The translations under genes were made by a program, and so were the position numbers. DNA of 64,000 nt, from assembly GCA_964607705.1 (NCBI GenBank), contig CAZSLI010000012.1:1-64000 (forward strand), given 5' to 3'. Below the pieces are notes generated by a model. That model was not told where the DNA came from and did not search any database. It was given only the letters and a program-made list of their open reading frames with translations. This document shows, piece after piece, positions 26,580 to 35,479 of this stretch. The DNA comes from CAZSLI01 sp964607705. Its GTDB lineage: Bacteria; Actinomycetota; Coriobacteriia; Anaerosomatales; PHET01. Each line of letters starts with the position of its first letter. Position 1 is the first letter of the stretch.

Positions 26580-27064
26580 CAGTGCGCCTGTTCCGCATCG
26601 ACATACAGCGACACCTTCGCGTAGTCGTCAGCAAGCGCGTTCCCCGCGTCGGCCGGAAGGCCCAACTCGAAGCGCAGCTCACCGCGAGCTCCGGGGGCCA
26701 GGCGCAGGGCCGTCGTTCGAAGCTGCGCCAACGGCCCCGCGTACAGTTCGACGCCGCCGCAGGTCGCGGTGCAAGCGAGCGACTCGTAGAACTCGGTGAT
26801 GCCGGCCTTCTTGACTGCCGTCACCACGATGTCGGTGGGCAGGGTCCCGCTGTTGTGTACCGATAGCGCGCGTGTCGCGGTCAGGCCGGGCGCGAGCGAG
26901 TCGACAGAGATGGCCGCGCTGGTCGGTTCTGCCGACACCATGACGTTTCCGGCGCGGATGACATTTTCGGGCACCTGGATCTGGGCGGTGAAGTAGGCGC
27001 CGGCGGCACCTATGGTGAGCGCGAGCAGCGCGCCTGCAGCGGTCGTCAGTATTCGTCTGAGCAT
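26579..27064 (-). CDS. TasA/CalY-like exported protein (SipW substrate type)
   Basis: The 161-residue product starts with a signal sequence whose end, GAAGAYFTAQ, matches the AYFT-type motif of SipW-dependent signal peptides. The rest is a beta-rich domain with NVIRAGNVMVSAEP and a SVHNSGTLPTDI segment, as in TasA and camelysin relatives, which form biofilm fibres or surface proteins. A Cys pair, CTATC, lies near 118-122. The start is ATG 27064 after GGGGAG; an upstream in-frame GTG is less likely. Only one substrate gene is present beside the peptidase. Confidence 0.8.
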   Translation of the reverse strand: MLRRILTTAAGALLALTIGAAGAYFTAQIQVPENVIRAGNVMVSAEPTSAAISVDSLAPGLTATRALSVHNSGTLPTDIVVTAVKKAGITEFYESLACTATCGGVELYAGPLAQLRTTALRLAPGARGELRFELGLPADAGNALADDYAKVSLYVDAEQAH

Positions 27065-27215
27065 GTGGCTCTCCCCTCGTGGGGTCATCCGCCGAGGGGT
27101 GGACGGTATTCGGAATGGTCGGCCGGTGGGCCCTTCCCGGCCGCGATCACCTTACGATGAGAGCCTTTCGCGCCCCTTCCCGCATCCTTGCCGAGCGCCC
27201 CGGGGCAAGAAGCAC

Positions 27216-27241
27216 GAAGGCCCCGCCGTGGCGGGGCCTTC
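27216..27241 (-). terminator. Terminator of the infC-rpmI-rplT operon
   Basis: GAAGGCCCCGCC and its exact complement are separated by two bases, giving about 11 bp with a tetraloop, followed on the minus strand by GTGCTTCTT. It lies 32 bases past the rplT stop. Confidence 0.75.
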
Positions 27242-27272
27242 GAGATTCGCATTCTGTCCCGAGCTGCTCGGA

Positions 27273-27626
27273 CTAAGCGGCCTTCTTGGCCACCTCGACG
27301 AGCTGGGCGAAGGCGGCCGGATCGTTGATCGCCATATCCGACAGCACCTTGCGGTCCAGCGTCACGCCGGCCTTCTTGAGGCCGTTCATGAACGCCGAGT
27401 AGCTCAGGCCGTTGAGGCGCGCGCCGGCGTTGATGCGGGTGATCCACAGGCGGCGGATCTCACGCTTCTTGTTCCGGCGGTCGCGGTAGGCGTACTGCAG
27501 CGAGTGCTGCACCTGCTCCTTGGCGGCCTTGTAGCTGCGGCTCTTATTGCCGTAGTAGCCCTTCGCCTTAGCGAGAACGGTACGACGCTTCTTCTTGGCG
27601 GTGACTGCGCGCTTTACGCGAGGCAT
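27273..27626 (-). CDS. rplT: 50S ribosomal protein L20
   Basis: L20 is needed for early 50S assembly. The 117-residue product has the standard start MPRVKRAVTAKKKRR, the KGYYGNKSRSYKAAKEQ block and the DRRNKKREIRRLWI segment. The ATG follows AAGGAGTGATTAG. L20 often represses its own infC-rpmI-rplT operon by binding the leader RNA, and this operon has a suitable leader at 28456-28680. Confidence 0.98.
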   Translation of the reverse strand: MPRVKRAVTAKKKRRTVLAKAKGYYGNKSRSYKAAKEQVQHSLQYAYRDRRNKKREIRRLWITRINAGARLNGLSYSAFMNGLKKAGVTLDRKVLSDMAINDPAAFAQLVEVAKKAA

Positions 27627-27672
27627 CTAATCATCACTCCTTGAGGGGTTAGGTACGAGGTCTACCCGGCTG

Positions 27673-27870
27673 CTAGCCGAGGCCCAAGTTCTTCTTGATG
27701 ACCTTGGTGTCGCAGGCTGCGACCTCGGTCTCCTGGCGGAAGCCGCGCTTACGCTTCGGCGACTTCTTCTCGAGGATGTGGCTCTTGAAGGCCTTGCCGC
27801 GCATGACCTTGCCCGTGCCGGTGGTGCGGAACCGCTTCGCGGTCGACTTATGCGTCTTCTGCTTCGGCAT
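27673..27870 (-). CDS. rpmI: 50S ribosomal protein L35
   Basis: The 65-residue product begins MPKQKTHKSTAKRFR, the usual L35 N-terminus, and contains the KRKRGFR segment. The ATG follows AGGAGCACTAG, and the gene starts nine bases past infC. Its place between infC and rplT is the conserved bacterial order. Confidence 0.98.
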   Translation of the reverse strand: MPKQKTHKSTAKRFRTTGTGKVMRGKAFKSHILEKKSPKRKRGFRQETEVAACDTKVIKKNLGLG

Positions 27871-27879
27871 CTAGTGCTC

Positions 27880-28455
27880 CTACTCTTCCTCTGCCGCCGG
27901 CTCGGCGGTCTCTTCGTCGGTCTTGGCATCCTTGACCGGCGCCTTCTTGAGCGGCGCCAGCAGCATGTGCATGTTGCGGCCCTCGAGCTTGGGCTGCGTC
28001 TCGATGATGGCCAAGTCCTCGAGCTCTCCAGCGAGCTTCTCGAGGATGTTCAGGCCGAGCTCTGGATGAGCCATCTCACGGCCGCGGAACATGATCGTGA
28101 CCTTGACCTTGGCCCCGGCATCGAGGAAGCGCAGGATGTGCTTCTTCTTGGTCTCGTAGTCGTGCTTGTCGACCTTCGGCCGAAACTTCATCTCTTTGAT
28201 CTCAACGCGCGACTGGTGCTTGCGCGCCTGCTTTTCCTTCATGGACAGTTCGTACTTGTACTTGCCGAAGTCCATAACCTTGCAGACGGGCGGGTCGGCG
28301 TTGGGGGCGATCTCCACGAGATCGAGTCCCTGGTCATCGGCGATCCTGAGCGCTTCGCTCGTCACGAAGATGCCGAGCTGGCTGCCGTCCACGCCGATAA
28401 GTCGGCACTTCTGGCCGCGGATCCGATCGTTGATCCGGTAGTCCGTGCTGCTGAT
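27880..28455 (-). CDS. infC: Translation initiation factor IF-3, rare ATC start
   Basis: IF-3 checks start codons on the 30S subunit. The product is 191 residues if translation starts at ATC 28455, giving ISSTDYRINDRIRG, and it has the DLVEIAPNADPPVCKVMD and FRGREMAHPELG signatures. I chose ATC for three reasons. The frame has no ATG near the conserved N-terminus. AGAGGTGAG lies seven bases upstream. And infC uses AUU/AUC starts in many bacteria as self-control. Upstream ATGs in frame would translate through the leader and its terminator hairpin. A 20-residue acidic tail (about 172-191) extends the usual length. Confidence 0.93.
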   Translation of the reverse strand: MSSTDYRINDRIRGQKCRLIGVDGSQLGIFVTSEALRIADDQGLDLVEIAPNADPPVCKVMDFGKYKYELSMKEKQARKHQSRVEIKEMKFRPKVDKHDYETKKKHILRFLDAGAKVKVTIMFRGREMAHPELGLNILEKLAGELEDLAIIETQPKLEGRNMHMLLAPLKKAPVKDAKTDEETAEPAAEEE

Positions 28456-28510
28456 AGGCAGCTCACCTCTTCCTGTCGACGCGACCCTTACCGCAGGGCC
28501 GCTCCAGATA

Positions 28511-28542
28511 CAAAAAACTCCCGACGGCGTGGCCGACGGGAG
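28511..28542 (-). terminator. Attenuator terminator in the infC leader
   Basis: On the minus strand CTCCCGTCGGC and GCCGTCGGGAG form a strong hairpin followed by TTTTTTG. It lies inside the leader, between the promoter at 28686-28714 and infC. A terminator there implies attenuation, as in L20-controlled leaders of other bacteria. GCGCTCC just before the stem can pair with GGAGCG just after the T run, which would give a competing structure. Confidence 0.82.
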
Positions 28543-28685
28543 CGCGAGTCGTAGAAACAAAGCCATTACGGCCTTGTCTGACTCTCTCATCGACCTGGCA
28601 GCTGCCTCAAGGCGCCGCGCGGGTGGGGACCAGTCTCGCCACAGGGCGGGGTCCCGCTTGTTAGCGGTATTCGATTAGCGCAGGA

Positions 28686-28714
28686 AGTATACCCGCCGAG
28701 AAGCCGCGGCGCAA
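28686..28714 (-). promoter_or_regulatory. infC operon promoter, TTGCGC-N17-TATACT
   Basis: TTGCGC (28714-28709), a 17-base spacer and TATACT (28691-28686) lie on the minus strand between the thrS stop and the infC leader. Transcription would start near 28680 and give a leader of about 225 bases before the ATC start. It sits against the 3' end of thrS, so the infC operon is transcribed separately. Confidence 0.82.
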
Positions 28715-28718
28715 ACCC

Positions 28719-30632
28719 CTACGGACGCTCTCCGTTCACGCGGGCCGCGAACTCATCGACGCCCATCGCGCCGATGTCGCCCTCGGTGCGCTCGCGGACC
28801 CCCACCGAGTCGTTCTCGATCTCCTTGTCGCCCACGACCAGCATGTACGGCACCTTCTGCTGCTGCGCCTTGGCGATCTTGACGCGCATGGGCTCGTTGG
28901 CGTCGTAGACCTCGACGCGGATGCCTGACTTCGCGAGCCGCTTCGCAACGCCCTCGCTGTGCTCGAGGTGCCGGTCGGAGATCGGGATGATGACCGCCTG
29001 CACCGGCGCGAGCCACGTCGGGAATGCGCCCGCATAGTGCTCGATCAGGATGCCGAAGAACCGCTCCATGCTGCCGAGGATGGTGCGGTGCAGCATGAAA
29101 GGCACCGCCTCGGAGTTCTCGGCAGTGCGGTATGTGAGGCCGAAGCGTGCAGGGAAGTTGAAGTCCACCTGGATCGTGGAGCACTGCCAGGTGCGGCCGA
29201 TCGCGTCGCGCAGCTTGATGTCGATCTTGGGACCGTAGAAGGCGCCGTCGCCCTCGTTGATGTCGAAGCTGATCCCTCGCTCCTTGAGCGTGTCGATGAG
29301 CGCGTTGGTGGCGAGTTCCCAGTCGGCGTCCTCGCCGATCGACTTCTCCGGCCGGGTCGAGACCTCCGCCGAGTACTCGAAGCCGAAAACGCCCATCACG
29401 TAGTCGACGAGGTCGAGCATGCCGACGACCTCGTCGTGCACCTGCTCGGGCGTGCAGAAGATGTGCGCGTCGTCCTGGGTGAAGCCGCGGGCCCGCATGA
29501 GGCCGTGCACGACGCCCGAGAGCTCGTGACGGTAGACGGTGCCGAACTCCGACATGCGCAGCGGGAGATCGCGGTACGAGCGCACGTCGCTTTGGAAGAT
29601 CATGACATGACCGGGGCAGTTCATCGGCTTGACGGCGTACTCGTTCACCCGGCCTTCGCCCTCATCGATGTTGAAGAAGTACATGTTCTCGCCATAGAAG
29701 TCATAGTGCCCGCTGATCTTCCAGACGTCGGTCTTGTAGATGTGAGGGGTGATGACCTCGGCGTAGCCGCGCTCGTAGAGCACGCCGCGCAGCCACTCCT
29801 GCATGAGGCGCAGCGTACGGGCGCCCTTGGGGTGATACAGCGGGAGACCCGCGCCGGCGACCTCATGGAAGCTGAACAGGTCGAGCTCCTTGCCGAGCTT
29901 GCGGTGGTCGCGCTTCTCGGCCTCCTCAAGCCGCGTGAGGTAAGCGTCGAGATCCTTCTGGGTGAGCCAGGCGGTCCCGTAGATGCGCTGAAGCATCGGT
30001 CGGTTGCTATCACCACGCCAGTAGGCGCCGGCGACCTTCATGAGCTTGAATGCGCCGAGACGGCCGGTGTTCGGGACGTGGGGGCCGCGGCACAGGTCGG
30101 TGAAGTTGCCCTGCGTGTAGGTGGTGATCGTCTGGTCTTCGGGAAGCTCGTTGATGAGCTCCTGCTTGAAGTCCTGGCCGGCCATCTTGTTCCACGCCTC
30201 GAGCCGCGTCCACACTTCGCGATTGAACGGCGCCTCCTGAGCGACGATCTCGCGCATCCGGGTCTCGATCGCGGCGAGGTCCTCGGGGGTGAAGGGGCGC
30301 TCGGTCTCGAAGTCGTAGTAGAAGCCGTCGTCGATCGACGGGCCGATGCCGAACTTCGTGAGCGGGAAGAGGTCCTTGACCGCCTCGGCCATGACGTGGG
30401 CGGTCGAGTGGCGGACGATGTCGAGCGCCTCGACGCTGCGGTCGGTGACGATCTCGACCTGATCGCCGTCGCTGACCACGCAGTTGACGTCGACGAGACT
30501 GCCGTCGACCTTCCCTGCAAGCGCCGCCTGAGCCAGACGCGCGCCGATGGCGGACGCGACGTCGTAGACGGTCGATCCCTCGGCGACCTGCTTCGCGCTT
30601 CCGTCGGGCAGCTTGACCGTGATCTCGGGCAT
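28719..30632 (-). CDS. thrS: Threonyl-tRNA synthetase
   Basis: This class II synthetase charges tRNA-Thr and edits Ser. With ATG 30632 after AAGGAG the product is 637 residues. It has an N-terminal TGS domain (VKLPDGSAKQV), the editing domain with HSTAHVMAEAV near 73-83 (zinc-type HxxxH), the core motifs MNCPGHVMIF and YRHELSGVVHGLMRARGF near 330-370, and a C-terminal anticodon-binding domain. No T-box is present. A terminator-like hairpin at 30661-30680 sits only 30 bases upstream and probably ends the preceding gene. Confidence 0.98.
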   Translation of the reverse strand: MPEITVKLPDGSAKQVAEGSTVYDVASAIGARLAQAALAGKVDGSLVDVNCVVSDGDQVEIVTDRSVEALDIVRHSTAHVMAEAVKDLFPLTKFGIGPSIDDGFYYDFETERPFTPEDLAAIETRMREIVAQEAPFNREVWTRLEAWNKMAGQDFKQELINELPEDQTITTYTQGNFTDLCRGPHVPNTGRLGAFKLMKVAGAYWRGDSNRPMLQRIYGTAWLTQKDLDAYLTRLEEAEKRDHRKLGKELDLFSFHEVAGAGLPLYHPKGARTLRLMQEWLRGVLYERGYAEVITPHIYKTDVWKISGHYDFYGENMYFFNIDEGEGRVNEYAVKPMNCPGHVMIFQSDVRSYRDLPLRMSEFGTVYRHELSGVVHGLMRARGFTQDDAHIFCTPEQVHDEVVGMLDLVDYVMGVFGFEYSAEVSTRPEKSIGEDADWELATNALIDTLKERGISFDINEGDGAFYGPKIDIKLRDAIGRTWQCSTIQVDFNFPARFGLTYRTAENSEAVPFMLHRTILGSMERFFGILIEHYAGAFPTWLAPVQAVIIPISDRHLEHSEGVAKRLAKSGIRVEVYDANEPMRVKIAKAQQQKVPYMLVVGDKEIENDSVGVRERTEGDIGAMGVDEFAARVNGERP

Positions 30633-30657
30633 CGCTTGGTGCTCCTTCACATAGCCG

Positions 30658-30680
30658 AAACCGCCCCGCATGCGGGGCGG
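30658..30680 (-). terminator. Hairpin terminator upstream of thrS
   Basis: CCGCCCCGCATGCGGGGCGG is a perfect 20-base palindrome followed on the minus strand by TTTC. It lies 31 bases past the zinc-ribbon gene and 26 bases before thrS. The short T run makes it a modest terminator. If transcripts read through, it could hinder thrS expression. Confidence 0.65.
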
Positions 30681-30710
30681 CCGATTCAGTCCTTGCTAGA
30701 GAGGCTTACC

Positions 30711-31145
30711 CTACTGCTTCGTCTTGCAGTACGGGCACACGCCCCAGTTGAGCTTGAGCGCCTTGCCGCATTCCACGCACGGCTTCTTGAGCTTCTTCAT
30801 GCAGTTCGGGCAGATCAGAAAGTCCTTGTCCACCGGTTTGTAGCACGCCGGGCAGCTCTCGTAGTCGCGTGCGAGGGCGACTTCCTTCGCCCGGATCTCG
30901 AGGTCTCGCTCGCGAGCGTCATCGACGAACTCCGGCGGGCGGACGACCAGGTAGATCAGCCAGCCGGCGACCGGGAAGACGAGAGCGGCGAACGCCCACA
31001 GCCACGCCATCGCGCCCCGGCGAGCCGCATCGCGGTACGTCCAGAACACGAGCGCAAGCCAGAAGACGATAGAGAACAGACCGCACAGACGTGTGACCAA
31101 GATGAAGAGCGGATTGGCCAGGATCGGGTTGAGCAGGTCGCCCAT
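30711..31145 (-). CDS. Membrane protein with C-terminal double zinc ribbon
   Basis: The 144-residue product has two predicted membrane helices (about 11-36 and 45-68). A charged linker follows, then eight Cys arranged as four CxxC pairs: CPAC, CPNC, CVEC and CPYC, spanning about 97-141. This is the double-zinc-ribbon layout found in many small bacterial membrane proteins of unknown role. The second and third pairs sit in a Lys-rich stretch, MKKLKKPC. The ATG follows AAAGGA. It is transcribed alone, from an extended -10 at 31193-31201 to the hairpin before thrS. Confidence 0.75.
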   Translation of the reverse strand: MGDLLNPILANPLFILVTRLCGLFSIVFWLALVFWTYRDAARRGAMAWLWAFAALVFPVAGWLIYLVVRPPEFVDDARERDLEIRAKEVALARDYESCPACYKPVDKDFLICPNCMKKLKKPCVECGKALKLNWGVCPYCKTKQ

Positions 31146-31192
31146 CGGGGTCCTTTCAGCACACGCGGGGATTACGTGAGCGGTACGCAGGG

Positions 31193-31201
31193 ATTCTAGC
31201 A
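31193..31201 (-). promoter_or_regulatory. Candidate extended -10 promoter of the zinc-ribbon gene
   Basis: TGCTAGAAT on the minus strand, 48 bases before the ATG and just past the folC stop, has the TGn extension and a good -10 hexamer. No -35 match is visible. The same nine bases occur upstream of valS. Confidence 0.55.
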
Positions 31202-31223
31202 GAACCTTCCCGTTGCACTTGCG

Positions 31224-32588
31224 CTATTCACCGTGCCGTTGCCTGTGCCCGCGCAACCACGCGCGCGCCTGTCCCGCCGTGGTCAGCGAACCCGTGACCA
31301 CCAGTCCGCCCGCCGAGGACCCCACAAGGGATCCCAGCGCGTCCGGAAGCGTCTCGTAGGTTGCGGGCGCAGCGCCGGTCACTTCCTCGACGATGCGCGC
31401 CAGCTCCGTCGCCGGAAGCGCGCGCTGCGAGTCCGGTCGAGTGACTGCGAAGCGTGAAGCGACCGGCGCCAGCGCCTCGGCGATCCCCCGCGCGTCCTTG
31501 TCGGCAAGCACGCCGAGAAGTACGACCGGTCGCCTGCCGGGCTGCGGCCATGCGTCGGCGACCGCCCCCGCGAGTACCGCAGCGGCCTGCGGGTTGTGCG
31601 ACCCATCGACGACCAGCGGCGGGTTGGCGCCCACGAGCTCAAAGCGTCCCGGCAGCCGCACGTCGGCCAGTGCCCGCCGAGCCGCCGTCAGGTCGAGCTC
31701 GCGCCCGAGCGCCGCCTCTGCGGCTGCGATGGCGGTAGCGACGTTTTCGGCCTGATACGCGGGAGCGCCGATAGCGAGCGCGGGATAGTCGCCGTGGATG
31801 CCCCTCACGTCGACGAGCGTGGCACCGGCAAGCGAGCCGGGGCGCGCGCGTAGGCGGTAGCGAACAGTGAGCTCTTCGGCGACCGGGGTCGGCGCGTCGA
31901 CCGCCCGCACCGCCCTGGCATGCGTGTCGCAGCATTCGGCGCGACCGAGGAGGATGTGCTCAAGCCCCTCGGTGCCGGGCCCTAGCACGGGCGCCGACGC
32001 GGGCTTGATGATCGCTGCCTTCTCCTCGGCGATCTTCTCGAGGGTGTCGCCGAGTATGTGCATGTGGTCGAGACCGATGCCGGTGATGACCGCCACGCTG
32101 GGCGAGACGACACTCGTGGCGTCCCAGCGGCCGCCGAGCCCGACCTCAAGCACGGCGACGTCGACCGCTTCCTCCCGGAACAGCCACAGGGCGCCTGCGG
32201 TCAGCAGCTCGAATTCCGTGAAGCCTTCGGCTGTCCCGAGGGAGCCGGGACGCAGCCGCTCCCCCGCCTCGACCGCCGCGAACACCGCTTGAGCGAAGCG
32301 CTCGTCGCTCACGACCTTGCCGGCGATCTCCGTGCGCTCCGGGTAGCGCTCGAGCTCGGGGCTGGTGTAGAGCGCTGTACGCCGGCCCTCGGCGCGCAAC
32401 AGCGCCTCGGTGATGCGGGCCGTAGATGTCTTGCCGTTGGTACCGGCGACCTGCACCGAGGCGAACGAATCTTGCGGCCGCCCAAGCTGCTCGACTAGGG
32501 CCTGCACGCCCTCCAGCGACGGGTTGATCCCGAACGCAAGTGCTCTGCCGAGGAGCTCGAGCGCTTCGTCGTAGCTCCCGGCTGGCAC
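31224..32588 (-). CDS. folC: Folylpolyglutamate synthase / dihydrofolate synthase
   Basis: FolC adds glutamates to folates and, in many bacteria, also makes dihydrofolate. The 454-residue product has the Mur-ligase-type P-loop VAGTNGKTSTARI near 47-59, the LEVGLGGRWDATS block near 145-157 and the C-terminal VVDGSHNPQA near 330. The start is GTG 32588, six bases after AGGAGG, which itself overlaps the valS stop. The gap from valS is 10 bases, so valS-folC is an operon, an order seen in many Gram-positive bacteria. Confidence 0.96.
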   Translation of the reverse strand: MPAGSYDEALELLGRALAFGINPSLEGVQALVEQLGRPQDSFASVQVAGTNGKTSTARITEALLRAEGRRTALYTSPELERYPERTEIAGKVVSDERFAQAVFAAVEAGERLRPGSLGTAEGFTEFELLTAGALWLFREEAVDVAVLEVGLGGRWDATSVVSPSVAVITGIGLDHMHILGDTLEKIAEEKAAIIKPASAPVLGPGTEGLEHILLGRAECCDTHARAVRAVDAPTPVAEELTVRYRLRARPGSLAGATLVDVRGIHGDYPALAIGAPAYQAENVATAIAAAEAALGRELDLTAARRALADVRLPGRFELVGANPPLVVDGSHNPQAAAVLAGAVADAWPQPGRRPVVLLGVLADKDARGIAEALAPVASRFAVTRPDSQRALPATELARIVEEVTGAAPATYETLPDALGSLVGSSAGGLVVTGSLTTAGQARAWLRGHRQRHGE

Positions 32589-32598
32589 GCAGGGCCTC

Positions 32599-35235
32599 CT
32601 AGGCGAGTTCGGCGAGCTGTGCGTCGATAAGCGCCAGCGACTCGGCGAGATCGGCAGCCTTGGCGCGGTCCTTCTCGACGACCTCGGGGGCGGCCTTGGC
32701 GAGGAAGCCCTCGTTGGACAGCTTCTTCTCGAGCCGCTCCATCTCCGTCGCGGTCTTGTCGCGGTCTTTGCGTAGGCGAGCCGCCTCCGCCTCGAAATCG
32801 ACGAGGCCCTCGAGCGGCAGGTAGACCTCGAGACCGGCCGCCAGCACAGTCGCCGAGTGCGCGGGCTTCACGACGTCGACACCCGCCGTGAACGAGCTGA
32901 CCCCGGCCAGCGAGGCCATGTCGCCGAACTCGCTGTCGACCCACTGCTTTTCGGCGTCGCCGGCGGTACGGAAGACCACCTCGAGGCCTTGGCGAGGAGG
33001 CAGCTGGTAGCGGGAGCGCACGGCGCGGATGCCGGTCACGACGTCGATGAGACGCGAGATCGAACGCTCCGCGCCGTCGTCGGCGAACCCGGCGAGCGAG
33101 TCGGCGGTCGGCCAAGGGGCGATCATGAGCGACTCGGCGTCGGAGCCATGAGGCAGGTTGCGCCAGATCGCCTCGGTGACGAACGGCATCATCGGGTGAA
33201 GCAGTCGCAGCGCCTGGTCGAGCACGAAGACGAGGTTGCGCTGAGCGACCTCGCGCTGCACGCCACCGGCCTGGAGGCGCGGCTTGGCGAGCTCGATGTA
33301 CCAGTCGCAGAACTCGCTCCAGAAGAAGTCGTAGAGCGCGCGAGACACCTCGCCGAACTCGTAGGCATCGAGGCCCTCGTTCACGCGGGTGGCGAGCCCC
33401 GAAAGGCGCGAGAGGATCCAGCGGTCGGCGACGGTCGCCGCGACCGGCTCGCCGGGCTCGTAGCCGTCGAGGTTCATGAGCACGAAGCGGCTGGCGTTCC
33501 AGATCTTGTTGGCGAAGTTGCGGCTCGACAGGAGCTTGTCCTCCGAGAACTTGATGTCTTGGTTCCCGGTGACCTGGAGCATGAGGCCGAAGCGCATACC
33601 GTCGGCGCCGTAGTGTTCCATGAGGTCGAGCGGATCCACGCCCGTCCCGAGCGACTTGCTCATGCGTCTGCCCTCGGCGTTGAACACGGTCGGGTGGATG
33701 ATCACGTCGTCGAACGGGATCTGGCCGTCTTGGAAGTACATGCCGCTCATCACCATGCGCGCGACCCACAGGAACAAGATGTCGCGCGCGGTGGAGAGCA
33801 CGCTGGTGGGATAGAAGTAATCCACGCGCGGGTCCTCAGCAGGCCAGCCGAACGTGGCGAAGGGCCACAGCTGGCTCGAGAACCAGGTGTCGAGAACGTC
33901 CTCGTCCTGGCGCACCGCTCCCCCGCAGCCGGGGCACACCACGAGGTCGTCCATGCTCGCGGTCATGTTGTTGCACGAGTCGCAGTAGAAGACCGGGATA
34001 CGGTGGCCCCACCACAGTTGGCGGGAGATGCACCAGTCGCGGATGTTCTCCATCCAGTGGAAGTAGACGTTCTCCCAGCGCTTGGGGTGGAACGAGACGC
34101 GGCCGTCGCGCACGGCCTCGATGGCGGGCTCCGCGAGCGGCTTCATGTCCACGAACCACTGGTCGGAGAGCCACGGCTCGATGACCGTGTGGCAGCGGTA
34201 GCAGTGACCCACCGAGTGGACGTGGTCGTCGACCTTGACGAGCAGGCCCTGCTCCTCAAGGTCATCGACGATCTGCTCGCGCGCGGCGTAACGGTCTAGC
34301 CCGGCGTACTGGCCGCCCGCCTCGGCGATGGTCGCGTCCGCGTTCATCACGTTGATCTTCTCGCAGCCGTGACGCTCGCCGATCTCGAAGTCGTTGGGGT
34401 CGTGCGCCGGCGTGACCTTCACGGCACCGGAGCCGAAGCTGGGGTCGACGTAGTCGTCGGCGACGATGGGGATCTCGCGACCGAGAAGCGGCAGCACGAC
34501 CGTTGCTCCGACGAGATCCTTGTAGCGTTCGTCATCCGGGTGAACGGCGATGCACGTGTCGCCGAGCATGGTCTCCGGACGCGTGGTGGCGACGATGACG
34601 CTGTCCACCTCGCCGACGGGCTCCTTAAGCGGATAGCGCAGATGCCACAGGTGGCTGTCCACGTCCTCGTGCTCGACCTCGATGTCCGAAAGTGCCGTCG
34701 AGCAGCGCGGGCACCAGTTGATGATGCGCTTGCCGCGGTAGATGAGGCCCTTCTCGAACCAGTCGACGAAGACCCGGCGCACGGCGTCCTGGTAGCTCGG
34801 GTCCATGGTGAACCAGACATCGCTGTAATCGCAGCTGCAGCCCATCGCCTTCAGCTGGTTGATGATGGTGGAGCCGTACTCGTTCTTCCAGTCCCAGCAC
34901 GCCTCGACGAACTTCTCGCGGCCGAGGTCGTGGCGGGTGAAGCCCTCCTTGGCGAGCTTCTGCTCGACTTTGTTCTGGGTGGCGATGCCGGCGTGGTCGG
35001 TGCCGACCACCCAGCGCGCCGGGCGGCCGGTCATGCGCTGCCGCCTCACGAGCACGTCTTGGATCGTGTTGTTGAGCGCGTGGCCCATGTGGAGAGAACC
35101 GGTGACGTTCGGCGGCGGGATGACCACCGAGTAGGGCCGTACGCCCTCGACGATCTCGGCTTCGAAGTAGCGGCCGACCGTCCACGACTCGAAGATCGGG
35201 CCTTCGACGGCCTTGGGGTCGTATGCCGTGGGCAT
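32599..35235 (-). CDS. valS: Valyl-tRNA synthetase
   Basis: This class I synthetase charges tRNA-Val and edits Thr. From ATG 35235 the product is 878 residues. It has PPPNVTGSLHMGHAL near 40-54 (HMGH), the editing domain, a CxxC zinc-type pair (CPRCS and CPGCG), RMSKSLGTG near 523 (KMSKS loop) and a C-terminal coiled coil rich in RLRKDRDK and LEKKL. A 12-residue upstream extension is possible but lacks a ribosome site. No T-box is visible in the 240-base upstream region. Confidence 0.98.
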   Translation of the reverse strand: MPTAYDPKAVEGPIFESWTVGRYFEAEIVEGVRPYSVVIPPPNVTGSLHMGHALNNTIQDVLVRRQRMTGRPARWVVGTDHAGIATQNKVEQKLAKEGFTRHDLGREKFVEACWDWKNEYGSTIINQLKAMGCSCDYSDVWFTMDPSYQDAVRRVFVDWFEKGLIYRGKRIINWCPRCSTALSDIEVEHEDVDSHLWHLRYPLKEPVGEVDSVIVATTRPETMLGDTCIAVHPDDERYKDLVGATVVLPLLGREIPIVADDYVDPSFGSGAVKVTPAHDPNDFEIGERHGCEKINVMNADATIAEAGGQYAGLDRYAAREQIVDDLEEQGLLVKVDDHVHSVGHCYRCHTVIEPWLSDQWFVDMKPLAEPAIEAVRDGRVSFHPKRWENVYFHWMENIRDWCISRQLWWGHRIPVFYCDSCNNMTASMDDLVVCPGCGGAVRQDEDVLDTWFSSQLWPFATFGWPAEDPRVDYFYPTSVLSTARDILFLWVARMVMSGMYFQDGQIPFDDVIIHPTVFNAEGRRMSKSLGTGVDPLDLMEHYGADGMRFGLMLQVTGNQDIKFSEDKLLSSRNFANKIWNASRFVLMNLDGYEPGEPVAATVADRWILSRLSGLATRVNEGLDAYEFGEVSRALYDFFWSEFCDWYIELAKPRLQAGGVQREVAQRNLVFVLDQALRLLHPMMPFVTEAIWRNLPHGSDAESLMIAPWPTADSLAGFADDGAERSISRLIDVVTGIRAVRSRYQLPPRQGLEVVFRTAGDAEKQWVDSEFGDMASLAGVSSFTAGVDVVKPAHSATVLAAGLEVYLPLEGLVDFEAEAARLRKDRDKTATEMERLEKKLSNEGFLAKAAPEVVEKDRAKAADLAESLALIDAQLAELA

Positions 35236-35293
35236 ATCGCTCACTTCAGGTCCCTTCGTCAACACGCGCACGTGCGCTCGGATAGCGTTCCCG

Positions 35294-35302
35294 ATTCTAG
35301 CA
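35294..35302 (-). promoter_or_regulatory. Candidate extended -10 promoter of valS
   Basis: TGCTAGAAT on the minus strand, about 59 bases before the valS ATG, is identical to the element before the zinc-ribbon gene. The -35 region is not recognisable. Confidence 0.55.
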
Positions 35303-35479
35303 GTCGCCCACCAGGCCAGGGGGCGTCACCGCGAGCCAGTCACGGCTGACTGGTGGACCGCCTGCCCTGACGAAGGCCGTACTGCCGTCTACCGATGGTG
35401 CGGTTAATCGAACTTCATTTATTGGTAGAGAGCGTTAAGGGGGTAAGACGATCAGCCGGCGCTCCGGAAGGAGACGGCT

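Noticed and set aside
28959..31199. A 746-residue plus-strand open frame opposite thrS, and similar long frames opposite the U32 and trigger-factor genes
   Set aside because: These are antisense shadows typical of very high GC genes. They are rich in Arg, Asp, Glu, Val and His and carry no domain.
35236..35479. T-box leader for valS
   Set aside because: I looked for the GGTGGnACCGCG core and a terminator on the minus strand and found neither. The same holds for tyrS and thrS.
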